A stretch of DNA of 64,000 nucleotides from Polyangium sp. y55x31 (GCF_029946505.1 NZ_JARZHG010000006.1:62001-126000); one strand, 5' to 3'; shown: positions 8,609 through 17,178, numbered from the stretch's first letter. Notes: generated by a model not told the origin, from the sequence alone. Translations and numbers: made by a program.

Positions 8609-10723
8609 ATGACCGAAGTCTACGCTGGCCGTCTCTCGGACCTGCTCCTCGTGCGCGTGCATGGTCGCTCCGCGGCCTACCTCGCGGCGAGCCGCGCGGC
8701 GCGCCCTAGCATCGTGGAGGCCTGCCGCAGAGAGGCGACGGTCCCCGATCTCGCCGAGCGGATCCTCTCCCGCACCATCTACGCGCAGAGCGCCTCGCGC
8801 ATCGCGCCGCTCCGTGAGCTCGTGCAGAACGCGCTCGACGCCTCGCCGCGCGGCGCTGCGATCGACGTGCAGTCGGGGCTCGGCGGCACCGAGATCATCG
8901 TGACCGATCGCGGGCGTGGCATGACGGCCGACGAGGTCCTCGGCGATCTGCTCGTCCCGTTCCGCAGCGGCAAGGAGGGCGAGGAGCTCGCGATCGGCGA
9001 GCACGGCATCGGCTTCTTCAGCGCACTCGAGATCGCGCCGCGCCTCGAGGTGAAGACACGCACGCGTACCGAGGGCCACCTCCTGCGCGTCGAGCCGCTC
9101 GGGAAAGGACCGCCCTACACCGATTTCGCCTGGTCGCTCCGGCCGCTGCCGCACGTCGAGGGCTGGACGGGCACGTCGGTGCGCCTCCTGCTCGACGAGC
9201 CGATCAGCCGCTCGGTCCTCGCCTCCGAGGTCGCCGCGGCTGCGTCGTTCGTCGATCCCTCCATCGCTCGGATCTACGTCGACGGTGTGCTCATCAACGT
9301 CGCGCGCACGCGCATGCGCCGCGTCGCGCGCGCGCACATCGGGGGCTCGCTCACCGGCCCGCTCGGCGAGCTCTCGATCTGGGTCGGTCGCGGCGACGGC
9401 GCCTTGCCGCACGTCACGATCACGCAAGGCGGCTTGCTCGTCGCGGTCCGTCAGGATCTCTTCACCGCGCCCGAGCTCTCGCTCCATCGCGACCTCGCGC
9501 GGGCGATCGTCTCGGCGGGCTTCGGCATCGTCGTCGAGCTGCCGCCCGAGGTGCCGCTCAACAAGGGTCGATCGGCGGCGGCGGCGCACGCATCGGCGGC
9601 CGTCGAGTCGGCGCTCATCGCGGCGTTCGAGCGCTTCGTGCTCCATGATGCGCTCTACGATCGCGAGCTGCTCCGCGCCGTGGATCATCGCCTCTCGTCG
9701 GTCCTCGATCGCCTGCTCTGCGCCGCGCTCGCGGGCCAGCCCACGCAGCCTGCGACGGCGAGCGCGCCTGAAGAGCTCACGGAGGCGGCCCGATCCTCGA
9801 AGCCCTGGTCGCTCATCACGCCGCCGAGCTCCCCGCCGCCGGAGTCCGAACGAAGGCCGCAGCGTCGCCCCACCGTGGCCGCGCCCGAGGAGGTCGTGCG
9901 GTTCGCGGATGCGCTGCTCGACACGCCGGCCATCCGCGTGATCGCCATCGACGACGAGCACGAGCAGCACCCGCGCATCGTCACCTTGCGCCATCTCCTT
10001 GGCGCTTACCGCGCGGGCACGCTTCGACCGATGGGCGAACCGATGCTGCCGGGTCGCACGTACGTCTCGCTCGACGATCCGCTCGCGGATGCGCTCTGGC
10101 GGCGGCTCGTCGCGACCTCCGCGGCGGCGGCGGCGGCGAGCTCGCAGGATCGAAGGGGCCGGCGCATCGGCGCGCTTGCGATGCAACGCATCGATCGGGA
10201 GACCTTGCTCGCGACGGCGAAGGCGGTGCCGGGCGTCGACGCGCTCGCGGCGGCGATGACGGTGCTCGAGGGGATCGACGCGGCGATCTCGATCGCGGCG
10301 GAGCTCACGCCCTCGCCGATCTCCGTGCATCAGGATCTCTACGGCCCGGACGAGATGGCGCACACGGACGGCAGTGGCATCAGCGTGAACCTCGCGTCGG
10401 CGCGTGTGCGCGCGCTGCTCGTGTCCGTGCTGCAGCAGGACGATCCGGCGGCGTTCGGGGCGCTCGTGGATCTGATGCTGCACGAGAAGACACACGTCTC
10501 GCTCGCGAGTTACGTCCCGCACGCGAACGCCGAGCACGGAGCGAGTTTTTACCGGCGCAAGGATCTCCTGCGGCGACGGCTGCTCGAGTCGATGGCGCGG
10601 GGCATCGTGGGCGATCCGGCATCGTGGCTCCCGGCGGCGCGGCGCGGACTTTCGTCGGTCGCCCTACCGGCGCCCGACGTCCTTGCTGCGACGTTCCAGT
10701 CCGTACCATCGGTCGCAGCCTGA
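8609..10723 (+). CDS. GHKL ATPase with C-terminal HEKTH (putative metalloprotease) region
   Basis: The 704-residue protein starts behind AGGGGGGAACCG. Its GHKL domain has the N box ELVQNALDA (Asn74), the G1 box DRGRGM (100-105) and the G2 box GEHGIGFFS (130-138), the same layout as its upstream neighbour. A variable proline-rich linker near residues 395-415 separates it from a second half. Near the C-terminus is LMLHEKTHVSLASY, with an HExxH motif at residues 625-629 and a downstream AEHG (641-644), which resembles the zinc-binding helix and third ligand of a gluzincin-type metalloprotease. Peptidase activity is inference from this motif only. The two genes form a clear two-gene unit, suggesting partners in one chaperone- or remodelling-like system. 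Confidence 0.8.
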   Translation: MTEVYAGRLSDLLLVRVHGRSAAYLAASRAARPSIVEACRREATVPDLAERILSRTIYAQSASRIAPLRELVQNALDASPRGAAIDVQSGLGGTEIIVTDRGRGMTADEVLGDLLVPFRSGKEGEELAIGEHGIGFFSALEIAPRLEVKTRTRTEGHLLRVEPLGKGPPYTDFAWSLRPLPHVEGWTGTSVRLLLDEPISRSVLASEVAAAASFVDPSIARIYVDGVLINVARTRMRRVARAHIGGSLTGPLGELSIWVGRGDGALPHVTITQGGLLVAVRQDLFTAPELSLHRDLARAIVSAGFGIVVELPPEVPLNKGRSAAAAHASAAVESALIAAFERFVLHDALYDRELLRAVDHRLSSVLDRLLCAALAGQPTQPATASAPEELTEAARSSKPWSLITPPSSPPPESERRPQRRPTVAAPEEVVRFADALLDTPAIRVIAIDDEHEQHPRIVTLRHLLGAYRAGTLRPMGEPMLPGRTYVSLDDPLADALWRRLVATSAAAAAASSQDRRGRRIGALAMQRIDRETLLATAKAVPGVDALAAAMTVLEGIDAAISIAAELTPSPISVHQDLYGPDEMAHTDGSGISVNLASARVRALLVSVLQQDDPAAFGALVDLMLHEKTHVSLASYVPHANAEHGASFYRRKDLLRRRLLESMARGIVGDPASWLPAARRGLSSVALPAPDVLAATFQSVPSVAA

Positions 10724-11346
10724 CGATTTTTCCTGCCCACCCGCCCGGGCCTCGCCTTCGGAGGCCCAGCCTCACACATTCCGGCACATGGTCGCGCATG
10801 TGCCGGCGATCCAAATCAGCATTCCAATTCACACAATTAAATCACAACACTCATCTGGAGCGATCTGACGCACGGTTCGTCCGGTTTTCCGAACGGGTCT
10901 GTCGTACGTGATCGACGTGCTGGATGGTTTCTTGTGATCGCGTGCGATGCCGCGTATCCTCGCGGTGCCCGGAGCCCCTTGGCGGGGATTTCTTGGCTAG
11001 CATCGGGGTCCGTTTCAGTCTATCCTGCCTTGGTTCAAGGTTTCTGCGGAACCCGGGGCGGGTCCATGGACCGCACCCGGCCTCCGCGACCTCGTAGGCA
11101 CACGCCCCGGGGTGCAACGTCAACGCTTGGACTTCCCGCCGATTTTTCACGCGATGGTCGAACCGACGGTACACTCTGCCTCTACCCCGCCGAGCTGGCA
11201 CGCGGGTCCGCCCGCCGCCCTGCCTGAGCGAGGGCGTGTGCAGGCGGCGGGTGGCGGGTGTCCCCGCGCCGGCCGCGCACGGGTCGGGTTGCATCACGGG
11301 AGGTCGGTGTGAGTCCAGGTCAATCCAAGGACAATGAGGTGCTCTA
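10724..11346. other. Intergenic region with two hairpins and an AT-richer stretch
   Basis: No gene is supported here; short frames lack start signals. Just after the GHKL gene lie two stem-loops: GGGCCTC/GAGGCCC (10747-10753 with 10761-10767) and a perfect 10-base arm pair CCGGCACATG/CATGTGCCGG (10781-10790 with 10797-10806, 6-base loop). Neither is followed by a T run, so they may be processing or protein-binding sites rather than intrinsic terminators. The stretch 10810-10860 is much richer in A and T than its surroundings. The rest is probably the long 5' leader and promoter region of the V4R cluster, but I could not place convincing -35/-10 boxes. Confidence 0.5.
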
Positions 11347-11823
11347 ATGGGTCTCATCCAAGAAGTCGCTCAGACCCACAGGCCGATTCTGGGAAACGAC
11401 ATTCCGTTGTTGGTCTTTCGCGTGTTCCGTCACTTCTCGGCCGGGTACGTCGAGGAGGTGCTGGGGCGCGGGGCGGCGGTCGTCTTCCAGAACGGTGGTA
11501 GGGAGCTCGGCAAGGAAGCGGGCCAGATGCTGTACAAGCCGAGCACGGACGAATACCTCAAGGAGGTCGTCCAGTTCGTGCGCGATTCGCGTATCGGCAT
11601 TCTCATCCCCCGCCAGCTTGATGACAAGCTTCTCGTGGTGGATCTGGACGAGTGCATCACGTGCGCGGGCATGGCGAGCATCTCGAAGCGCATTTGCCAC
11701 TTCGAGGTCGGGTTCGTCGCCGGGATCACCGAGGTCCTCATCAAGAAGAAGCCGAAGGCGTACGAGACGAAGTGCGGCGCCAATGGCGAAGGCACGTGCC
11801 AGGTGACGGTCGAATTGGGCTAG
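11347..11823 (+). CDS. V4R-domain small-molecule sensor protein
   Basis: The 158-residue protein is a stand-alone V4R (4-vinyl reductase) domain, a fold predicted to bind small hydrophobic ligands and related to heme-NO-binding sensors. It shows the family's Cys-rich C-terminal half: DECITCAGM, CHFEVGFVAG near residue 118, then ETKCGANGEGTCQV. The N-terminal part (PLLVFRVFRHFSAGYVEEVLG) forms the usual helical entry. There is no output domain on the same chain, so signal transfer must go through a partner. GAGGTG precedes the ATG. It leads a same-strand run of six signalling genes ending at 17178. In other bacteria V4R domains often sit beside sigma-54 activators or chemotaxis-like proteins; the ligand here is unknown. 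Confidence 0.85.
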   Translation: MGLIQEVAQTHRPILGNDIPLLVFRVFRHFSAGYVEEVLGRGAAVVFQNGGRELGKEAGQMLYKPSTDEYLKEVVQFVRDSRIGILIPRQLDDKLLVVDLDECITCAGMASISKRICHFEVGFVAGITEVLIKKKPKAYETKCGANGEGTCQVTVELG

Positions 11824-12014
11824 ACGACGCCGCCACGTGGAGGTGGCGGCCTCGCCCACTCGCCGGTCTTCCGAAGAGCCGTCCATGTGGACGGTGGACC
11901 GAGGGACTCCGGAGAGCAGTGCGAGAGGGCAGAACATGTCCCGGACGCGGCGCCCGGGTTGAATGATGAGCTCGAGCACGAACTCGGGCTCGGCTTGCCC
12001 GCACAGGAGGAGAC

Positions 12015-12389
12015 GTGGCAGCTGGAAGTCGAGTCGAAAAAATCCAGGAAATTCTTCGCAATCTTCGTTCGGTATCGCCCGACATCATCGGGTCGGCCAT
12101 GGTGAGCACCGACGGCTTCATCATCGCCTCGCTGCTCCCGAACGAGATCGACGAAGAGTTGGTGTCCGGTATGGCCGCCGCGCTCCTCGGTGTCGGTGAG
12201 CGTATCGCCCACGAGCTCATGGGTGGCGCCATGGAGCAGACGTACGTGCGTGGCCGTCAGGGCTACGTCATCCTGAACGCGGTCGGCGCGGAATCGCTGC
12301 TCATCGTGCTCACGACGCCGGACGCGAAGCTCGGCCTCGTGTTCCTCGATATCCGCCGGCGCGTGACCGAGCTGTCCAAGATCGTATGA
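12015..12389 (+). CDS. Roadblock/LC7-domain protein (MglB-like)
   Basis: The 124-residue product is a single roadblock/LC7 domain, the fold of MglB, the GTPase-activating partner of the polarity GTPase MglA in myxobacteria. Typical segments are RVEKIQEILRNL, the strand pair IIGSAMVSTDGFIIAS, EQTYVRGRQGYVILNAVG and LTTPDAKLGLVFLDIRR. The GTG start at 12015 is strongly supported by AGGAGG a few bases upstream. It lies 191 bases after the V4R gene and 16 bases before the OmpA-like gene. No MglA-type small GTPase is in the window, so the partner must be encoded elsewhere or this protein may dimerise with the roadblock domain of the downstream coiled-coil protein. Domain assignment is firm, function inferred. 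Confidence 0.9.
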   Translation: MAAGSRVEKIQEILRNLRSVSPDIIGSAMVSTDGFIIASLLPNEIDEELVSGMAAALLGVGERIAHELMGGAMEQTYVRGRQGYVILNAVGAESLLIVLTTPDAKLGLVFLDIRRRVTELSKIV

Positions 12390-12405
12390 CGGCGGCCTGA
12401 TTGTT

Positions 12406-13134
12406 ATGGCGAACTCGACAGGAAACGCTCGGCTGGCCTTTGGTGGGCTTTTGCTCCTCGGTCTCGCGGACGTCGGGCTGATCAACCTCAAGCTCGCGCC
12501 CGAGTACGCCGAGGAGCAGGCGAAGCAGGCCCAGGTGACCGGGGCCAAGCCGGGGGCGACCACCTCGGCGACCTCGGCGCCCAAGCCTCCGGCCACGCCT
12601 GGCCCGAGCGTCGCCGTCGCGCCGCCTCCACAACCGGCCCCCACGCCCGAGCCGCAGAACACGGCGCCCGAGCCCACGGCGACGACCTCCGCGCAGCCGG
12701 TGGTCTCGGTGGCCACGGCGACTCCGCCGGCCCCCACGGCGGAGCCCGAGCCCGAGCCTCCGCCGAAGCATTCGCCCCCGGCGGTGGCCTCCGGCGACAA
12801 ACCCGCGGCGGTTCCCGACATCCTCTTCGAGATCGATTCGAATCTCTTGACGTTGTCGGCCAAGAGCACGCTCGACGAGGCCCTCAAGCAACTGAAGGCG
12901 AACCCGAGCCTGCGCATCCACCTCCGGGGGCATTCGGATCAACTCGGATCGCGCGAGCACAACCTGGAGCTCAGTCGCAAGCGCGCCGCGGCGGTGGAGA
13001 ACTTCTTCCACGCGAACGGCATTCCGCACTCCAGGATTACGACCGAGGCCGTAGGCGGAATGAAGCCCGCAGATGCCTCGAACACCCCGACGGCCTGGAG
13101 CCGAAACCGGCGCGTCGAGATCGAGTGGCGGTAG
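12406..13134 (+). CDS. OmpA-family peptidoglycan-binding protein
   Basis: The 242-residue protein has an N-terminal hydrophobic anchor (LAFGGLLLLGLADVGLINL, residues 10-28) and a long low-complexity linker rich in proline, threonine and alanine (about 45-125). An OmpA-like C-terminal domain from about residue 138 carries LRGHSDQLGSREHNLELSRK and ends in the arginine-rich WSRNRRVEIEW. That domain binds peptidoglycan non-covalently, so the protein probably ties the inner membrane or periplasm to the cell wall. It lies inside the roadblock/kinase cluster, 16 bases after a roadblock gene and 19 bases before a membrane coiled-coil protein, which suggests a link between cell-envelope position and the cytoplasmic signalling proteins. 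The ribosome-binding site is weak. Confidence 0.88.
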   Translation: MANSTGNARLAFGGLLLLGLADVGLINLKLAPEYAEEQAKQAQVTGAKPGATTSATSAPKPPATPGPSVAVAPPPQPAPTPEPQNTAPEPTATTSAQPVVSVATATPPAPTAEPEPEPPPKHSPPAVASGDKPAAVPDILFEIDSNLLTLSAKSTLDEALKQLKANPSLRIHLRGHSDQLGSREHNLELSRKRAAAVENFFHANGIPHSRITTEAVGGMKPADASNTPTAWSRNRRVEIEWR

Positions 13135-13153
13135 CCGAGGACTTGAGGAAGGA

Positions 13154-14911
13154 ATGGACCTGATCCAATCGATATGGCTTTCTTCCGCGGCTGGAGCCGG
13201 GCTGTTTTTCGGGGCCGGCCTGCTCGTGAGCAGGGCGTTCCCTTCGAAGAACGGCGCCGCCGCGGATACGAGCCTCGTCCAGGCCGAAAAAGAGGCACGC
13301 CAGCAAGCCGAGGCCCAGCTCGCGACCCTGCAGCAGCAGAACGCCGAGCTCTCGCGCTCGGCCTCCGAAGCCGCGGAGCGCGCGCGCACCGAGGCCGCGC
13401 AAAAGGCCCAGGGTGAAGCGCAGAAGCTCCGCGAGCAGGTGAACCAGCTCCAGGCGGAGGTGAACCGCGCGCGATCCGCCGCGAGCGGCCCGTCGCCTGC
13501 GGAAGCGCAGCTCCGGCAGGAGAACGCCGAGCTCCGGCAACGCGTGGCCGCGGCCGATCAAGCCGCGCAGGCCTTGCAAGCCGAGCGCGCCCGCGCCCAC
13601 GACCTCGAGCAACGCCTGCAAGCCGCGATGGCCCAGGCGCAAGCGGGTCGCGGCGACGACGGAGCGCGGCAGGATCTCGAGCGCCGCCTCGCTGAATCGA
13701 ACGCGCAGGTGCAGGCCGCGCAGGCGCAGCTCCGCGAGGCGCAGGCGCAAGCGAATCAGCTCCGCGCGTCGGCGCAGCGGGCCGAGCAGCTCGCGGCGGA
13801 GAACGCGCAGCTCAAGACGCGCCAGGGCGGCTCGGACAAGCTCTCAGCGGAGCTCGCGACCGAGAAGGCCAAGGTGCAGCAGCTCCAGACGCAGGTCGCG
13901 GCGCTGCAGAAGACGGCCGAGGGCACGAGCAAGCTCGCGCAGGACATCCAGGCCGAGAAGACCAAGGTGCGCGACCTCGAGCAGAAGCTCGCGGCGGCGC
14001 AGAAGTCGACGGGCGACGCCGGCAAGGTCGGTCAGGAGCTCGCGGCCGAGAAGACCAAGGTGCAGCAGCTCCAGGCGCAGATCGCCACGCTGCAGCAAGC
14101 CGCGAACGAGGCGGCGAAGCTCGGCATGGAGCTCGGCACCGCGCGCGCGAAGGTGCAGGACCTCGAGGCGAAGCTCAAGGCAGCCTCCGCCAACGCGCCC
14201 GCAGCGGCGGCGGGCGGCGGCGCGAGCGCGGCCGAGGCCGACAAGCTGCGCAAGGAAGCCGAGGGGCTCAACAAGAAGAACAACGAGCTCTCGCTCCGCG
14301 TTCGCACGCTCGAGCAGAAGTCCGCAGAGCTCGACTACTACGCCAACGAGAACAGCGATCTCCGAAGGCGTGTCGAGGAGCTCGAGGCGATCGCCATCGA
14401 GGCGAAGAACATGCGGCGGCGCATCATCGACCTCGAGGCGCAGACCTTCGCCATGACGGCGGCGCGCTCGATGGAGAAGGCTCCGCCGAGCCAGGCGCCG
14501 ATCAGCACGGCTCCCATCAGCTTCCGCAACACGGACAAGCGCCTGGAGACGCTGCTCGAAGAGGGCATGAGCTCGCTGCTCCGCGAGGACACGGGCGGGC
14601 GCGCGGTCGTGCTGGCGGATACGCGTGGTCTCGTGATCGCGGCGGCCGGCGAGGTGCGGTATCAGAACGAGCTCGCGGCCGCGGCTTCGGTCGTGTCCGA
14701 GGTGAGCGATCGGGTGAGGAACCTCCTGCCGATCGCCGAGCCTCACGTGATCCACATCCTCGACGTGAACAACGTGGTCATGCGGACGCGATGGCTCAGG
14801 TGGTCCGACGAGACGCTGGCGCTCAGCGTCCTCGGCTTCCGCGACGAGACGCCGGATCCGGCCGAAGAGAAGGTCGTGAAGACGGTCACCAAGCTCTTTG
14901 GCTACGGTTGA
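13154..14911 (+). CDS. Membrane-anchored coiled-coil protein with C-terminal roadblock domain
   Basis: The 585-residue product begins MDLIQSIWLSSAAGAGLFFG, one N-terminal membrane segment. Some 400 residues of alanine/glutamine/glutamate-rich coiled coil follow, with near-repeats such as LAAEKTKVQQLQ. The last 120 or so residues (from about 462) look like a roadblock/LC7 domain: LLEEGMSSLLREDTGGRAVV, LADTRGLVIAAAGEVRYQN and an IHILDVNNVVMR strand. The ATG at 13154 sits behind TTGAGGAAGGA; a longer frame upstream overlaps the OmpA-like gene and is not needed. The architecture suggests a long spacer holding a roadblock domain away from the membrane, perhaps as a scaffold for a GTPase module with the small roadblock protein upstream. 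I know no characterised protein with exactly this layout. Confidence 0.85.
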   Translation: MDLIQSIWLSSAAGAGLFFGAGLLVSRAFPSKNGAAADTSLVQAEKEARQQAEAQLATLQQQNAELSRSASEAAERARTEAAQKAQGEAQKLREQVNQLQAEVNRARSAASGPSPAEAQLRQENAELRQRVAAADQAAQALQAERARAHDLEQRLQAAMAQAQAGRGDDGARQDLERRLAESNAQVQAAQAQLREAQAQANQLRASAQRAEQLAAENAQLKTRQGGSDKLSAELATEKAKVQQLQTQVAALQKTAEGTSKLAQDIQAEKTKVRDLEQKLAAAQKSTGDAGKVGQELAAEKTKVQQLQAQIATLQQAANEAAKLGMELGTARAKVQDLEAKLKAASANAPAAAAGGGASAAEADKLRKEAEGLNKKNNELSLRVRTLEQKSAELDYYANENSDLRRRVEELEAIAIEAKNMRRRIIDLEAQTFAMTAARSMEKAPPSQAPISTAPISFRNTDKRLETLLEEGMSSLLREDTGGRAVVLADTRGLVIAAAGEVRYQNELAAAASVVSEVSDRVRNLLPIAEPHVIHILDVNNVVMRTRWLRWSDETLALSVLGFRDETPDPAEEKVVKTVTKLFGYG

Positions 14912-14990
14912 CGTTGAGACCGCGGGGGTGGCGCGAGCGGCGTAGAATGGACGATCTCTGCGCCTACGCTGCGCCTCCCCTCTCCAAACC

Positions 14991-16016
14991 ATGAGGAAGA
15001 ACCGCCCCAACGTGCCGTTTTCATCGGGGACCACCCTGCTCGACGAGATCGGGGTGGGTGTCGTGATCGTGGACGAGGGAGGCGAGGTCGTCGTGACGAA
15101 CCGCGTCGCCGACGACCTGATCACGCGACGCGCGGGCGGCGCCCCGCTGATCAACAAGATCTTCGAGCACGTGGAAAGCGAGCTCGGGCGCGACGGCCCG
15201 CAGCGCACGAAGGAGCTCACGGTCGAGGCCTTCGACGAATCGGGCACCAAGACCATCGTCGGCTTCCGCGTCATCCGATCGGCTCGACTCGGCACGATCA
15301 TCTCGATGCACGACGTCACGGAGACCGAGCGCTTCCAGGCCGAACGCAGGCAGCTCGAGCGGCTCTCCGAAGTCGGCAAAGCATGCGCGATGGTCGCGCA
15401 CGAGATCGGAAACCCCCTCGCCGCGATCAAGGCGACGATCCAGTCGATCGAGCACGAGGCGGCCGAGGCCGGGCTCGGCGATTCACTGCACGCGGTGAAC
15501 CGCGAGATCGACCGGCTGAACAACATGCTCGGCCAGCTCCTCGGCTTCGTGCGTCACAGGCCGCCCCGGCGCAGCAAGGCCGATCTGCCGACCATCGTGA
15601 ACCGCGCGCGCGGCGCGGCCGAGGGGCGGCTCAACAACATCCATTTCAGCACGCGCTACGGCCTCTTGCGCCCGCTCTGGATCGATCAGGACCAGCTCCA
15701 GCAGGTCCTCCTGAACCTCTTCATCAACGCGGCCGACGCGATGCCGGAGGGCGGGGAGCTGAAGGTCTACGCGGGCATCGAGGACGATCGGATGGTCCTG
15801 CGTGTCGAGGACACGGGCAGCGGGATCCCCGAGGAGATCGTCGACAAGGTCTTCGACTCGTTCTTCACGACCAAGCCCACGGGAACGGGGCTCGGGCTCT
15901 CGATATGTTATCGCATCGTGACCGACCACGGTGGATCGATCACGATTGGCGGACGGAGCGGAAACGTCTCGGGAACGTGCGTCACGATCACGTTGCCCAT
16001 CATGACCGGCAGGTAG
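14991..16016 (+). CDS. PAS-domain sensor histidine kinase
   Basis: The 341-residue soluble kinase has a PAS-like domain at about 15-115 (DEIGVGVVIVDEGGEVVVTN) and a HisKA dimerisation helix with the H box AHEIGNPLAA (phospho-acceptor His137). The catalytic domain follows: N box LLNLFINAADAM, G1 VEDTGSGIPEE, F box SFFTTKPTG, G2 GTGLGLSI. No transmembrane segment is present, so it senses a cytoplasmic or redox signal through PAS, or is driven by a partner. It lies 7 bases upstream of a receiver-domain gene, its most likely phosphotransfer target. The start codon is ATG at 14991; a clear ribosome-binding site is lacking. Confidence 0.92.
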   Translation: MRKNRPNVPFSSGTTLLDEIGVGVVIVDEGGEVVVTNRVADDLITRRAGGAPLINKIFEHVESELGRDGPQRTKELTVEAFDESGTKTIVGFRVIRSARLGTIISMHDVTETERFQAERRQLERLSEVGKACAMVAHEIGNPLAAIKATIQSIEHEAAEAGLGDSLHAVNREIDRLNNMLGQLLGFVRHRPPRRSKADLPTIVNRARGAAEGRLNNIHFSTRYGLLRPLWIDQDQLQQVLLNLFINAADAMPEGGELKVYAGIEDDRMVLRVEDTGSGIPEEIVDKVFDSFFTTKPTGTGLGLSICYRIVTDHGGSITIGGRSGNVSGTCVTITLPIMTGR

Positions 16017-16023
16017 AACAGCC

Positions 16024-17178
16024 ATGGCTCAGCGACGCCACAGAGTGCTGATCGTCGACGACGAGGACGGGATCGTCCTCGCTCTCCATCGGTTCCTTTA
16101 CCAGGACAACCATCGTTACGACGTCCTCCTGGCCAAGAACGCCGAGATCGGGCGGCAGATCCTGCGCGAGACGCCGATCGACGTCCTGGTGACCGACGTC
16201 CACCTGCCGGGCATGAGCGGCATGGACCTCGTCTGCTGGGCCGCGGTGGAGACGCCCGATACGCGGGCGATCGTGATGACCGCGTTCGACGTCGCGACGA
16301 TCCGCGACAAGGCGCACGCCGTCGGCTGCCTCAAGCTGATGCGCAAGCCCTTCGATCTGCACGAGCTCCGCGCGGCGCTCCTGCAGGCCATGGAGACGCA
16401 CGACAGCTTGCTCGGCAGCCTCTCGGAGCTCTCGGCGGTCGACGTCATCCAGATGCTTTGCCTCGGCCGGAAGACGACGGCGCTGCGTATCGCGCGCGGG
16501 CCGGTCTCGGGCATCATCCTCATCCAGAACGGCGACATCGTGCACGCGGTCTGGAACAACGTCGTCGGCGAGGAGGCGGTGCACGAGATGATCGCGGTCG
16601 AGGACGGCGTCTTCAACATGGCGCCGTTCCCGCCGGACTTCGAGCGCACGATCACCGGCGACTACCAGCACATCCTGATGGAGGGCGTGCGCAAGCTCGA
16701 CGAGAAGGCGCGCTTCGGCCCGTCCGACGACGACGCGCCGCGCCCGTCGGTGCGTCCTGGCCGCATCACGCAGCAGCAGGGCAGCAAGGACGACTGGGAC
16801 CTCGGCGCGGAGCCCGTCTTCCAGCAGAAGGCGCAGATCCCGACGAACGCGCGCATGCGCCTCGACGCGCTGAACGCGCCGCCGGTGCCGAAAGACCTCT
16901 CGTCGCATGCGTTCGCGCCGCCGCCGCCTCCGCCGCCGCCTCCCCCGCCTCCGCCGCCGCCTCCCCCGCCGCCCGAGGAGACGCCGGAGGAGATCGCTGC
17001 GCGCCTCAAGGAGCGCGAGGTCGCGTCGCTCATGGATCAGGGCTTCACGGCGCTGCGCAACGGCCAGCGCGAGGACGCGCGCAAGTTCTGGCAGCAGGCC
17101 CTCGAGCTCGACCCGGGCAACCGCCGCATCGAGCTCAACCTGAAGAAGCTCGACCAGGATCCCAACAAGCGATTCTGA
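16024..17178 (+). CDS. Response regulator with DUF4388, polyproline linker and TPR tail
   Basis: The 384-residue protein starts with a complete receiver domain (residues 6-125): acidic pair Asp12/Asp13, phospho-acceptor Asp58 in LVTDVHLPGM, Thr86 and Lys108 in MRKPF. A DUF4388 domain follows (about 135-230, LSAVDVIQMLCLGRKTTALR through IILIQNGDIVHAVWNN). After a charged linker comes a run of proline at about 299-318. The C-terminus is one or two TPR-like helices (LMDQGFTALRNGQREDARKF, ALELDPGNRRIELNLKKL). There is no DNA-binding domain, so output is probably protein-protein. It is the last gene of the V4R/roadblock cluster, directly after its probable kinase, and a strong terminator follows. 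Confidence 0.92.
   Translation: MAQRRHRVLIVDDEDGIVLALHRFLYQDNHRYDVLLAKNAEIGRQILRETPIDVLVTDVHLPGMSGMDLVCWAAVETPDTRAIVMTAFDVATIRDKAHAVGCLKLMRKPFDLHELRAALLQAMETHDSLLGSLSELSAVDVIQMLCLGRKTTALRIARGPVSGIILIQNGDIVHAVWNNVVGEEAVHEMIAVEDGVFNMAPFPPDFERTITGDYQHILMEGVRKLDEKARFGPSDDDAPRPSVRPGRITQQQGSKDDWDLGAEPVFQQKAQIPTNARMRLDALNAPPVPKDLSSHAFAPPPPPPPPPPPPPPPPPPPEETPEEIAARLKEREVASLMDQGFTALRNGQREDARKFWQQALELDPGNRRIELNLKKLDQDPNKRF

Noticed and set aside
8399-10537. Minus-strand frame of 712 codons over the second GHKL gene
   Set aside because: It is antisense to a gene with clear GHKL motifs; the translation is Arg- and Ala-rich without domains.
11205-11225. TGGCAC resembling a sigma-54 -24 box upstream of the V4R gene
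   Set aside because: The -12 position does not read TTGC, so it does not fit the consensus.
12406-12800. Possible secretion by a specialised system because of the long Pro/Thr linker
   Set aside because: A hydrophobic N-terminal anchor and OmpA-type end explain the protein without it.
16900-16980. CCGCCTCCG-type repeat as a DNA element
   Set aside because: It is the polyproline linker of the response regulator and is explained by coding.
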